NCBI GenBank assembly: GCA_002418185.1
Contig: DIDN01000076.1
Span: forward strand, 1-19,679
Origin: Deltaproteobacteria bacterium UBA5799
GTDB taxonomy: Bacteria; Desulfobacterota; GWC2-55-46
Reading direction: 5' to 3'
DNA: 19,679 bases
In this document: positions 6,202 to 13,823 of the stretch, one piece after another
How positions within the stretch are numbered: position 1 is the first letter of the stretch
Layout: every line of letters starts with the position of its first letter
Position numbers and translations under genes: made by a program
The notes under the pieces: generated by a model
Told to the model about the DNA's origin: nothing
The model's database searches: none
Seen by the model: only the letters and a program-made list of their open reading frames with translations

Positions 6202-6816
6202 TTATTCGATTATCAATGCCGAAGGTATCTCGCCCTCTCTTAATATGACGGGCCGCTCGCCCGTGGCGTCCACTATGGTCGAGCCTTTCCCTCCCTTGAG
6301 CGCCCCCCCGTCTATGAGGACGCCGATGGAGCCGTCGAAATATGAGAGCACCTCTTCGGGCCTCGTTGCGGGCGGCTTGCCCGAGGGGTTTGCGCTGGTC
6401 GAGGTTATGGGCGATGATAGCGTTACTGAAAGCCTCCGGGCGTGGGCGCTCCCCGAAAGGCGGACACCTATTGTCCCGGTACCGGCTGTGAGCCTCGATG
6501 GAAGGCTTGGCGCGGCCTTTAGCACAACGGTCAGCGGGCCGGGCCAGAACTTACGGATGAGCCTGCGGGCGAGGGGTGTGATAACGGAAGCGACGCTCCC
6601 GAGCATCCCTGTATCGCCAATTATGAGCGGTATCGGGCTCGACAGCGGCCTGCCCTTGAGTTCATAAAGGGCCTCTACTGCGTTTTCATCGAAGGGGTCC
6701 ACGCAGAGGCCGTAGAATGTCTCGGTGGGGTAAGCGACGACCCCTCCGGCCCGGAAGACCTCTGGCGCGCCCGAGTAATCGGCGTCAGCCTGGATTATGG
6801 GGGTTCCTCCGGACAT
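6202..6816 (-). CDS. L-threonylcarbamoyladenylate synthase (TsaC/Sua5/YrdC family)
   Basis: 204 aa. Makes threonylcarbamoyl-AMP from threonine, bicarbonate and ATP, the first step of t6A37 synthesis in tRNAs reading ANN codons. Motifs: PTETFYGL at 30-37, the LKGRP strand with the K-x-R pair at 54-56, FWPGPLT at 90-96, GTIGVRL near 114 and TSTSANPSG at 138-146. The length covers only the YrdC domain, without the C-terminal Sua5 extension, so it is TsaC-like. The ATG at 6816 follows the purE stop by five bases and the TGAGG at that stop can act as its ribosome binding site, so translation is probably coupled. It is the last gene of the pur operon; the repeat at 6142-6183 follows. Confidence 0.94.
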   Translation of the reverse strand: MSGGTPIIQADADYSGAPEVFRAGGVVAYPTETFYGLCVDPFDENAVEALYELKGRPLSSPIPLIIGDTGMLGSVASVITPLARRLIRKFWPGPLTVVLKAAPSLPSRLTAGTGTIGVRLSGSAHARRLSVTLSSPITSTSANPSGKPPATRPEEVLSYFDGSIGVLIDGGALKGGKGSTIVDATGERPVILREGEIPSALIIE

Positions 6817-6821
6817 GTGCC

Positions 6822-7319
6822 TCAGGCCTTGAGCTTCTTCGCCTTCTCCTCGACCTGGCTCGCCATCTCCTCCCTGTGCCTCTTGAGCGCTTCCCTCAAT
6901 GAGGCGTCCCCGGTTGCGAGTATCTGGACGGCGAATATCCCGGCGTTTTTTGCACCGGCCTTCCCTATGGCCATGGAAGCGACCGGCACGCCGCCCGGCA
7001 TCTGGACGGTCGAGAGGAGCGAGTCAAGGCCCTTCAGCGGGCTTGAGTCTATGGGGATTCCTATTACCGGCAAGGTCGTCTCGGCTGCCAGGAAACCAGC
7101 GAGGTGGGCTGCGCTCCCGGCCCCGGCAATGATGACCTTTATGCCTCTCGATTCCGCGCTCCTCGCGTACTCGAGCGTCCTCTTGGGGGTCCTGTGCGCA
7201 GACGAGACGGTTATCTCGTAAGGTACGTTAAAGGCCTTGAGCACATTGGCGGCCTCTTCCATTACGGGGAGGTCCGAGTCGCTCCCCATGAGTATGCCTA
7301 CGAGCGGTGTATGTGGCAT
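6822..7319 (-). CDS. purE: N5-carboxyaminoimidazole ribonucleotide mutase PurE
   Basis: 165 aa, typical of class I PurE, which converts N5-CAIR to CAIR in purine synthesis. Motifs: GSDSD at 12-16, SSAHRTP at 39-45, AGAGSAAHLAGFLA, then GIPIDSSPLKGLDSLLSTVQ and MPGGVPVA, and the C-terminal NAGIFAVQILA. The charged helical tail (KRHREEMASQVEEKAKKLKA) is common in the family. PurK, which supplies N5-CAIR in bacteria with class I PurE, is not in the window and should be elsewhere. The ATG at 7319 lies 34 bp after the purD stop on the same strand; the tsaC-like gene follows by five bases. Confidence 0.97.
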   Translation of the reverse strand: MPHTPLVGILMGSDSDLPVMEEAANVLKAFNVPYEITVSSAHRTPKRTLEYARSAESRGIKVIIAGAGSAAHLAGFLAAETTLPVIGIPIDSSPLKGLDSLLSTVQMPGGVPVASMAIGKAGAKNAGIFAVQILATGDASLREALKRHREEMASQVEEKAKKLKA

Positions 7320-7353
7320 CTTATTCTCTCCCGTATCGTTTTGTTTGGCGGAT

Positions 7354-8640
7354 TCAGGGCGCGTCAGCGCCGGTCCGAAGCGCCTTCTGTCCTATGTCTT
7401 TCCTGAAGTGCGCGCCTTCCCAGCTTATCATCGAGACGGCCTCATAGACCCTGGCTATCGCTTCCCTTATCGTCCCGCCGAGGGCGGTAACTCCAAGGAC
7501 CCTGCCGCCCGACGTTACCACCGTCCCGTCCCTGAGCGTTGTGCCCGCGTGGAAGACCATGGCGTCCTTGAGGAGCGCCGCTTCCCTCAACCCCTTTATC
7601 TCGCTCCCCTTGACATAGTCTCCGGGATAGCCCGGCGCGGCCATGACCACGCAAACGGCCGCGTCGTCCTTCCAGCGGATGCGGACGGCATCGAGCCTGC
7701 CTTCGACCGCGGCCATGAGCACGTCAAAGAGGTCGGTCTCCATGCGCATGAGTATGGGCTGGGTCTCGGGGTCGCCGAACCTGCAGTTGAACTCAAGTAC
7801 CCTGGGCCCGGACGCCGTAAGCATGAGACCGGCATAGAGGACGCCCTTGTAGGGCCTGCCCTCCGCCTCCATGGCCCGCACGGCCGGGTACATCACCGTA
7901 TCGGTGATGTACCTTTCCATCTCCGGAGTCACTATCGGGGCCGGGGAGTACGCGCCCATGCCGCCCGTATTCGGGCCTGCGTCGTTATCATAAACCGCCT
8001 TGTGGTCCTGGGCAGGGGCAAGGGGCGCCACCGTCTTTCCGTCGGTTATCGCAAGGAAGGAGGCCTCCTCGCCTTTCAGGAACTCCTCTATGATTATCTT
8101 CTTCCCCGCGCCGCCGAAGGCCTTCCGGGTCATTATAAGCTCAACGGCGTCAAGGGCCTCGTCCCTTGTCCGGCATATTATGACGCCCTTGCCTGCCGCG
8201 AGGCCGTCGGCCTTCACTACGAACGGCGGCTCGTGCTCCTGGATGAACGCCTTTGCCGGGCCGGGCTTTTCAAATGCCTGGTAGAAGGCAGTGGGTATGC
8301 CGTAGCGGGTCATAAGCTCCTTGCTGAAGGACTTGCTCCCCTCTATCTCGGCTGCGGCTTTCGAGGGCCCGAAGACCTTGAGGCCCGCCTTCTCGAACTC
8401 GTCCACAATGCCGAGCGTGAGCGGAAGTTCCGGGCCTACCACCGTAAGCGAGATATTCTCATTGAGCGCAAAGTCCCTCAAGCCGGGTATGTCGTCCGCG
8501 GATATTGGGACGTTCTCGCCGTGGAGCGCCGTGCCGGGGTTCCCTGGCGCGATGAAAACCTTCTCGACCTTCGGGCTCTCATTGAGCTTCCATGCGAGGG
8601 CGTGTTCCCTCCCTCCGCCGCCCACTACGAGTACCTTCAT
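7354..8640 (-). CDS. purD: Phosphoribosylamine-glycine ligase PurD
   Basis: 428 aa, full length. The ATP-grasp enzyme GARS joins glycine to phosphoribosylamine to make GAR. Visible: N-terminal VLVVGGGGREHALAWKL, PGNPGTA, the ATP-grasp elements VKADGLAAGKGV and IIIEEFLKGEEASFLAI, GGMGAYSPAPI, EFNCRFGDPETQ, and the C-terminal domain with APGYPG and GVTALGGTIREA. It lies between purH (117 bp upstream, with an inverted repeat in the gap) and purE (34 bp downstream) on the same strand. The ATG at 8640 begins exactly at the conserved N-terminal strand. Confidence 0.98.
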   Translation of the reverse strand: MKVLVVGGGGREHALAWKLNESPKVEKVFIAPGNPGTALHGENVPISADDIPGLRDFALNENISLTVVGPELPLTLGIVDEFEKAGLKVFGPSKAAAEIEGSKSFSKELMTRYGIPTAFYQAFEKPGPAKAFIQEHEPPFVVKADGLAAGKGVIICRTRDEALDAVELIMTRKAFGGAGKKIIIEEFLKGEEASFLAITDGKTVAPLAPAQDHKAVYDNDAGPNTGGMGAYSPAPIVTPEMERYITDTVMYPAVRAMEAEGRPYKGVLYAGLMLTASGPRVLEFNCRFGDPETQPILMRMETDLFDVLMAAVEGRLDAVRIRWKDDAAVCVVMAAPGYPGDYVKGSEIKGLREAALLKDAMVFHAGTTLRDGTVVTSGGRVLGVTALGGTIREAIARVYEAVSMISWEGAHFRKDIGQKALRTGADAP

Positions 8641-8674
8641 CCGTTACCCTTCTTGGTGGTTTTCTTTTTTAGGC

Positions 8675-8755
8675 AAGGTCTGATCAATCAACAAATGTTG
8701 TCATTCCGAGCGCAGCGAAGAATCTCGTATTCCGAGAATCAGTTAATCAGACCTT
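8675..8755. repeat. Long inverted repeat between purH and purD containing TGTCATTCCGAG repeat copy 2
   Basis: AAGGTCTGAT (8675-8684) and ATCAGACCTT (8746-8755) are perfect 10-bp terminal inverted repeats, and the pairing continues less well inward. Between them at 8699-8732 is the second copy of the repeat at 6142-6183 (TGTCATTCCGAG through AATCTCGTATTC). The block starts two bases past the purH stop codon, so the purH-purD message would carry a large hairpin. Confidence 0.72.
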
Positions 8756-8757
8756 TC

Positions 8758-10341
8758 TTAGTGCCTGAAATGCCTTACGCCTGTAAAGACCATCGCGATG
8801 CCGTGCTCGTTTGCGGCCTTTATCACCTCTTCGTCCCGTATCGAGCCGCCGGGCTGGATTATCGCCGTGACGCCGTGCTCGGCTGCGAGGTCGACATTGT
8901 CCCTGAAGGGGAAGAAGGCGTCCGATGCCATGACCGACCCCTTTACGGCGAGCCCCGCGTCAGCCGCTTTCTGCGCGGCTATCCGCGTCGAGTCTATCCT
9001 GGACATCTGTCCCGCGCCGATGCCGATGGTCCGCGTATCCTTCGCGAATATTATGGCGTTACTTTTGACGTGCTTGCAGACGTTCCAGGCGAAGAGGAGG
9101 TCTTCGAGCTCCTTGTCGTCGGGCCCGCGCTCCGTGGCCGTCTTGAGGTCGGCGGCGCTCTCGATATCGAGCCCCTGGAGGAGCACGCCGCCGGAGACCC
9201 TCTTAATGTCCAGGTCAGCCGGGCCGAAGGAGAGGGCTGCCGGCTTAATTTCGTCCATCTCGAGTAGGCGGAGGTTCTTTTTTGCCGAGAGCGCTTCGAG
9301 CGCATCGGGCGCGAACTCCGGGGCTATCACGGCTTCGAGGAATATTTTCCCCAGCTCATCGGCGACTTCCTTCGTGACCTTCCTGTTGAGGCCCACGATG
9401 CCGCCGAATGCCGAGGTCCTGTCGCACTCGTAGGCGAGCCTGTAAGCGTGGAGAAGCCCCGCTTTCGAGGCCGCCGTGCCGCAGGGGTTGTTGTGCTTCA
9501 CGATAACGGCCGCCGGCTCGTGGAACTCGGCCGCGAGGTTCAGCGCCGCGTTGAGGTCGAGGATGTTGTTGTATGAAAGCTCCTTGCCCTGGAGCTGCCT
9601 GGCGTCCGCGAGCCCTGCCTTCCCCTTTACGCGCCTCCTGTAAAAGGCGGCCTTCTGATGGGGGTTCTCTCCGTAGCGGAGGTCCTGCACCTTCTCGAAT
9701 TGTACCGTGTAGGTGTCCGGGAACTCCTTCCCGGGCTCGGCCTCCGGTATGTCCGGAACGGTGCCGAGGTAGTTCGAGATGGCCGCGTCGTAGCGCGCGG
9801 CGAGCTGAAAGACCTTCTTTGCGAGCGCGAACCGGGTCGTCTTCGAAAGGCAGTTTTTCTTTTCCTTCATCTCGGAGACTATGCCCGCGTAGTCCGAGGG
9901 GTCCACGACCACTGCCACGTCCTCGTAGTTCTTGGCAGCCGCCCTTATCATGGTCGGCCCGCCGATGTCTATGTTCTCTATGGCGTCCGCGAGGGTCGCG
10001 CCCCTGGCGATGGTGTCCTCGAAGGCGTAGAGGTTCACGACCACCATGTCTATGGGGAGTATCCCGTTCGTCTCCATCTCCTTCTGGTGCGTGGGGTTCC
10101 CGCGCATGCCGAGTATGCCGCCGTGTATCTTCGGGTGGAGGGTCTTGAGCCTGCCGTCGAGCATCTCCGGAAAACCCGTGTAGGACGATATGGGTATCAC
10201 GGTCACGCCTGCGTTCTTTATGAGTTCGGCGGTGCCGCCGGTAGAGATTATCTCCACTCCCGCTGCCGAGAGCTCTTTTGCGAACTCGACGACGCCGGTC
10301 TTGTCGGTTACGCTTATTATCGCTCGCCTTATCCTCTTCAT
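8758..10341 (-). CDS. purH: Bifunctional AICAR transformylase / IMP cyclohydrolase PurH
   Basis: 527 aa, normal length. Catalyses the last two steps to IMP. The N-terminal MGS-like cyclohydrolase domain (about 1-195) shows SVTDKTG, STGGTAELIKNAG, TGFPEMLDGRLKTLHPKIHG and NIDIGGPTMIRAAAKN. The C-terminal transformylase domain shows RYGENPHQKAAFY (222-234), VKHNNPCGTA (281-290, with the catalytic Lys-His pair), RTSAFGGIVGLNR, GIGAGQMSRIDS, DAFFPFRDNVD, IQPGGSIRDEEVI and the terminal GVRHFRH. The ATG at 10341 has GGAG eight bases upstream and GGAGGT further up. The ASKHA gene is 76 bp upstream with a GC-rich hairpin in between. Confidence 0.98.
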   Translation of the reverse strand: MKRIRRAIISVTDKTGVVEFAKELSAAGVEIISTGGTAELIKNAGVTVIPISSYTGFPEMLDGRLKTLHPKIHGGILGMRGNPTHQKEMETNGILPIDMVVVNLYAFEDTIARGATLADAIENIDIGGPTMIRAAAKNYEDVAVVVDPSDYAGIVSEMKEKKNCLSKTTRFALAKKVFQLAARYDAAISNYLGTVPDIPEAEPGKEFPDTYTVQFEKVQDLRYGENPHQKAAFYRRRVKGKAGLADARQLQGKELSYNNILDLNAALNLAAEFHEPAAVIVKHNNPCGTAASKAGLLHAYRLAYECDRTSAFGGIVGLNRKVTKEVADELGKIFLEAVIAPEFAPDALEALSAKKNLRLLEMDEIKPAALSFGPADLDIKRVSGGVLLQGLDIESAADLKTATERGPDDKELEDLLFAWNVCKHVKSNAIIFAKDTRTIGIGAGQMSRIDSTRIAAQKAADAGLAVKGSVMASDAFFPFRDNVDLAAEHGVTAIIQPGGSIRDEEVIKAANEHGIAMVFTGVRHFRH

Positions 10342-10374
10342 CTTTGTTACTCCGGACCTCCTTATGTATTGGGG

Positions 10375-10393
10375 ACCGGGCCTCAGGCCCGGT
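10375..10393. promoter_or_regulatory. GC-rich hairpin in the purH leader
   Basis: ACCGGGCC (10375-10382) and GGCCCGGT (10386-10393) form a perfect 8-bp stem with loop TCA in the 76-bp gap before purH. No T run follows on either strand, so it is not a classical terminator. It could be a processing or stability element. Confidence 0.45.
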
Positions 10394-10417
10394 TGAAAGC
10401 AGACAGGTTCAGGAAGC

Positions 10418-11662
10418 TCAGAACCCCATGTTCCTTATGAACTCACGTTCGAAGCGGGCGCTTCCGGAAAGCGGCACGTATTTGGCCGTCCGGGCCAATT
10501 CTTCGGCCTCTTCCTTTTGTTCGTCGTAGAGGGCCAGGGCCGCGCCTTCGAGAGCGGCGTCGCCGACATACCTGATCTCATCCCACCGCTCGTCCAGGAG
10601 CCCTATGCCCCTGAGAGAACCGGTGCTCAGATGGGCGCCGAACGCGCCTGCAACGTATACCCGCTCGACCTCCTCGGGGCTGATTCCCGCTTTTTCAAGG
10701 AGTACCGTCATCCCCGCCCTGGTAGCAGACTTGGCGGTCTGCAGGGCCCTAACGTCCGCCTGGCTTATCCTGACCGCTCCTTTTGCGTCCCTGTAGAGCA
10801 CAAAGGAGTTTCCGTCCTTTCCGGGCGTTATCCGGGACGCGAGGTTCGTCTTGACTTCGTCTCTATCCAGTATCCTCCCGGACCTGTCGATGACGCCGGC
10901 CTCGATAAGCTTATGAACCGACTCCACCAGCCCGGAGCCGCATATGCCCCGCGGGGCGGCGTTGCCGACGACATCCAGGCTGAGCGTGTCGCCGTTTATA
11001 TTCAGTCCCTCTATCGCGCCGGGGCCGGCGATCATGCCCTGCTCGACCTCTCCGCCCTCGAATGCCGGGCCCGCGGCCGCCGAAGTGGCGAGGACGGTCC
11101 CGTTTACGCCAAGGAGTATCTCGCTATTGGTGCCGATATCAATGACAAGCGCAGGACGGAGCGCCTTTTTAAGCCCCAGCGTAAGCGCAACGGCCACCGC
11201 GTCACCGCCGACAAAGCCGCCGATCAGGGGGAAAAGGTAAACCGTCGCATTACAATCGAGCCCCGCCCCGGAGGCGTGGATGCGCTTCGAGCCCCTGAAG
11301 GCCGGCCTGTACGGGACCTTTGAGAGCGTCTCCGGCGAGAGTCCGAGCAAAAGGTGCTCCATAACGGTATTCCCCGCAATGGACACCTCTTGCACGAGGG
11401 GCTTTCTTTCCCCGGCGAGCCTCTCGATAAGGGCGTTGCATGCGTGCCTTGCCGCCTCTGATATTTCCCGGAGAGGCGCGGGGCCGACAAGGGCCGCATC
11501 CATCCTGGACACCACGTCCCGGCCCCACGCGGCCTGCGGGTTCGGGAGCGACGAGGAAGCCTCGACAGAGCCTGACCCGAGGTCCACGAGCGCACCCGCT
11601 ATCGTGGTCGTCCCGAGGTCTATGGCTATGCCGAGGCCCGTTTTAACGGCTTCTTTTCTCAA
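10418..11662 (-). CDS. ASKHA-domain ATPase, RACo-like (corrinoid activator family), without ferredoxin domain
   Basis: 414 aa. Resembles the ATPase part of RACo/RamA-type proteins (DUF4445 family), which use ATP to reactivate cobalt in corrinoid proteins. Visible: phosphate loop 1 AIDLGTTTIAGALVDL at about 13-28, NPQAAWGRDVVSRM, EVSIAGNTVMEHLLLG, phosphate loop 2 VIDIGTNSEILL, GPAFEGGEVEQGMIAGPGAI, GICGSGLVESVHKLI, VYVAGAFGAHL and GDAALEGAALAL. Typical RACo proteins have about 600 aa with an N-terminal 2Fe-2S ferredoxin domain; this one starts directly at the ATPase fold. The start is TTG at 11662 with no good Shine-Dalgarno and no ATG near; a nine-codon frame (ATG at 11688) ends in a TGA that overlaps it. 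No corrinoid gene is nearby, so its partner is unknown. It probably heads the purH operon. Confidence 0.85.
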   Translation of the reverse strand: MRKEAVKTGLGIAIDLGTTTIAGALVDLGSGSVEASSSLPNPQAAWGRDVVSRMDAALVGPAPLREISEAARHACNALIERLAGERKPLVQEVSIAGNTVMEHLLLGLSPETLSKVPYRPAFRGSKRIHASGAGLDCNATVYLFPLIGGFVGGDAVAVALTLGLKKALRPALVIDIGTNSEILLGVNGTVLATSAAAGPAFEGGEVEQGMIAGPGAIEGLNINGDTLSLDVVGNAAPRGICGSGLVESVHKLIEAGVIDRSGRILDRDEVKTNLASRITPGKDGNSFVLYRDAKGAVRISQADVRALQTAKSATRAGMTVLLEKAGISPEEVERVYVAGAFGAHLSTGSLRGIGLLDERWDEIRYVGDAALEGAALALYDEQKEEAEELARTAKYVPLSGSARFEREFIRNMGF

Positions 11663-11688
11663 TTGGCGGGTAAGCCTGACGTAACCAT

Positions 11689-11729
11689 AAAAGATTAAGG
11701 CTGGCCCAAGAGGCCAGCCTTAATCTTTT
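11689..11729. terminator. Strong bidirectional hairpin terminator between coaBC and the ASKHA gene
   Basis: A perfect 18-bp inverted repeat (11689-11706 against 11712-11729, loop CAAGA) with A/T-rich ends giving TTTT on either strand. On the minus strand it lies about 120 bases after the coaBC stop and 27 bases before the ASKHA start, so it separates the two units. Confidence 0.82.
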
Positions 11730-11847
11730 ATCCTTTTTCATGGCTTAAATCAAGGTTTTCACGAAATACCGGAAGCTTTGGGGGAGCTGCTGAAAATACC
11801 TCAGAGGAATGTTCTGCCTGAAAGGCGCTGCCGGATTCTCAGACGTA

Positions 11848-13035
11848 TTATTTTTTCAGCGCTGCCGCCAGGTCAAGTATCCTTTCCGCGACCTCGTCCT
11901 TCCTCAACGGTGGAAGCACTTCCTTTTTCCCGTCGCGGTCGATAAGGGTGACCTGGTTCAAGTCGCTGTCGAGCCCGGCGGGGGTGTTGCCGACCACGAG
12001 GTCGAGGCTCTTTTCCTTCAGCTTCTTCCTGGCGTTCTCCTCAAGGCCGTCGGTCTCGAGGGCGAACCCCACGAGGAGCTGGTCATCCTTCTTTTGCTTC
12101 CCCATGTATTTCAGGACGTCCGGCGTCCTCTCCATCTCGAGGGAAAGCGTTTTTGCCTCTTTCTTGACCTTCGTGGGAAAGCTCTTGGTGGGCCTGTAGT
12201 CGGCGACCGCGGCGGCCATTATGACTATAGTAGACTGGGCGAAGTGCCTTTCGCAGGCGTCCAGCATCTCTTCTGCCGTCGTAACCGGCACGTGCGCGAC
12301 CCCGGCGGGCCTGGGGATGTAGGTCGGGCCTGAGACGAGCACCACCTCGGCGCCTCTCCTCCGCGCGGCCCGCGCAACGGCATAGCCCATCTTGCCTGAG
12401 GAGGCGTTCGAGACGTAGCGCACAGGGTCTATGGCCTCGCGCGTCGGTCCGGCCGTGACTAACACCTTCTCGCCCCTCAGGTCCTTGGGACTCAGCGCCT
12501 CCATTGCCGCGTCGAGTATATGTTCCGCCCTGGCGAGCCTGCCCCTGCCCTCGTACCCGCACGCGAGTTCCCCTTCCTCCGGGCCGATAAAGAGATAACC
12601 TGCCCTCTCAAGCCTCTTTACGTTCTCGCTTACGACCGGGCTCTCCCACATGCGGGTGTTCATGGAAGGCGCAAGGAGTATCGGAGCAGAGGCGGCCATA
12701 GCTATATTCGTAAGGAGGTCGTCGGCAATGCCTCCGGCCGCCTTCCCGATGAAGTTCGCGGTGGCGGGTGCGATGATGATGAGGTCGGCCTTTTGCGCAA
12801 GCTCTATGTGGCTTATCCGAGCTTCACCAATCGAATCGAAAAGCTCCATAGAGACCGGGTTGCAGCATAGGGTCGAAAGGCTCAAGGCGCTAATGAACTC
12901 GGTCGCGGACCTCGTCATCACGGGCCTGACGACCGCTTCTTCCTTCACCAGAAGGCGCGCGAGCTCGAGGGCCTTGTAGGCCGATATGGCCCCTGTGACT
13001 CCGAGGGTTATTTTTTTACCCTTGAGTAAACTCAT
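11848..13035 (-). CDS. coaBC: Bifunctional phosphopantothenoylcysteine decarboxylase / phosphopantothenate-cysteine ligase CoaBC
   Basis: 395 aa, full length. Joins cysteine to 4'-phosphopantothenate (CoaB), then decarboxylates it (CoaC, FMN-dependent) in CoA synthesis. CoaC, about 1-185: GVTGAISAYKALELARLL, the catalytic His76 in ISHIELA, IAPATANFIGKAAGGIADDL, the substrate-binding PSMNTRMW at 123-130, and Cys159 in ELACGYEGRGRLA. CoaB, about 187-395: VLVTAGPTREAIDPVRYVSN, ASSGKMGYA, AAAVADYRPT, GFALETD and the dimer-type VVGNTPAGLDSDLNQVTLI. The ATG at 13035 begins at the flavoprotein fold and has AAAGG upstream; an in-frame TTG at 13059 lies inside a repeat and is less likely. Confidence 0.97.
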   Translation of the reverse strand: MSLLKGKKITLGVTGAISAYKALELARLLVKEEAVVRPVMTRSATEFISALSLSTLCCNPVSMELFDSIGEARISHIELAQKADLIIIAPATANFIGKAAGGIADDLLTNIAMAASAPILLAPSMNTRMWESPVVSENVKRLERAGYLFIGPEEGELACGYEGRGRLARAEHILDAAMEALSPKDLRGEKVLVTAGPTREAIDPVRYVSNASSGKMGYAVARAARRRGAEVVLVSGPTYIPRPAGVAHVPVTTAEEMLDACERHFAQSTIVIMAAAVADYRPTKSFPTKVKKEAKTLSLEMERTPDVLKYMGKQKKDDQLLVGFALETDGLEENARKKLKEKSLDLVVGNTPAGLDSDLNQVTLIDRDGKKEVLPPLRKDEVAERILDLAAALKK

Positions 13036-13050
13036 ATTCTGCCTTTGCTC

Positions 13051-13170
13051 AGGACGCAAGAAATGGCTTTAGACAAGGCGCACGACGAGGAAAACCGCAG
13101 GCGTACTTCCATGTACGTCGAGGATTTTCCGAGGAGTGCAACGCAGTATAAAGACATTTTATTGCGTCCT
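13051..13170. repeat. 120-bp palindromic intergenic repeat (MITE-like or large hairpin)
   Basis: The ends AGGACGCAA (13051-13059) and TTGCGTCCT (13162-13170) are perfect inverted repeats; the next 12 bases pair at about ten positions. The centre has CGTAC/GTACG (13102-13106 with 13113-13117, loop TTCCAT) flanked by GGAAAACC against GGATTTTCC. The whole block can fold into one long imperfect hairpin. It fills the gap between the hydrolase stop (13178-13176) and coaBC (start 13035). No protein is encoded. Confidence 0.75.
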
Positions 13171-13175
13171 CGTTG

Positions 13176-13823
13176 CTATTTTATCCTTTTGACTCCGGCT
13201 ATAAAAGGGTTAATCTCCCTCTCATCCCCGATGGTCGACTCCGGGCCGTGCCCCGGGAGCACCCTCACATTGTCGCCGAGCGGGAGTATCCTCTCGAAGA
13301 TGGAGTCCATGAGCTCGTCCATGGAGCCCCCCTCGAAGTCGGTCCTCCCGACCGAGCCCGCGAAGAGGGTGTCCCCCGTAAAGAGGACGCCCTCCTTTTC
13401 CATGTAAAGGCATACTCCGCCTTTCGAGTGCCCCGGGGTGTGTATTACCCTGAAGCCCAGGGGGCCCACGGACAGTATCACCCCGTCCTCCAGGTAGATG
13501 TCCGGTTTCGGCTGTTTCGGGGTCTTCAAGCCGAACATGACCGCCTGCTCGTGCGCGTACTCCAGAAGGGGCTCGTCTTCCGCGTGTATGGCTATCTCGG
13601 AGCCAAGCGCGGATTTAAGGAGCCCGTTCCCGCCCACGTGGTCGAAGTGGCCGTGGGTGTTTATTATGTAACGGACCTTAACGCCCTCCTTCTTAAGCGC
13701 CGACTCTATATCGTCCACGTCCCCGCCGGGGTCGATGACCACCCCCTCGCCGCTAACCCTGTCCCATACGATATAGCAGTTTACCTCGAGCGGCCCGACG
13801 GGCAATGTCAGGATCTCTGCCAT
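13176..13823 (-). CDS. Metallo-beta-lactamase-fold hydrolase (GloB/YcbL-like)
   Basis: 215 aa. A small cytoplasmic Zn hydrolase of the glyoxalase II-like group. Metal ligands visible: T-H-x-H-x-D-H at 56-62 (HGHFDHVGGN), His132 in HTPGHSKGG, Asp151 in FTGDTLFAGSVGRTDF, and His192 in LPGHGPEST. It lacks the long C-terminal helical domain of true glyoxalase II (about 250 aa), so thioester hydrolysis of an unknown substrate is the safest statement. The ATG at 13823 overlaps the end of the upstream nucleotidyltransferase gene by 16 bp, indicating co-translation. The frame continues upstream, but that part is antisense-like low-complexity sequence inside the neighbour and is not counted. Confidence 0.92.
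   Translation of the reverse strand: MAEILTLPVGPLEVNCYIVWDRVSGEGVVIDPGGDVDDIESALKKEGVKVRYIINTHGHFDHVGGNGLLKSALGSEIAIHAEDEPLLEYAHEQAVMFGLKTPKQPKPDIYLEDGVILSVGPLGFRVIHTPGHSKGGVCLYMEKEGVLFTGDTLFAGSVGRTDFEGGSMDELMDSIFERILPLGDNVRVLPGHGPESTIGDEREINPFIAGVKRIK

Noticed and set aside
7237..9267. Long plus-strand open frame of 676 codons opposite purE, purD and purH
   Set aside because: It is a shadow of GC-rich genes on the other strand. Its translation is rich in Arg, Gly, His and Tyr, has no family motif, and the minus-strand frames carry complete enzyme signatures.
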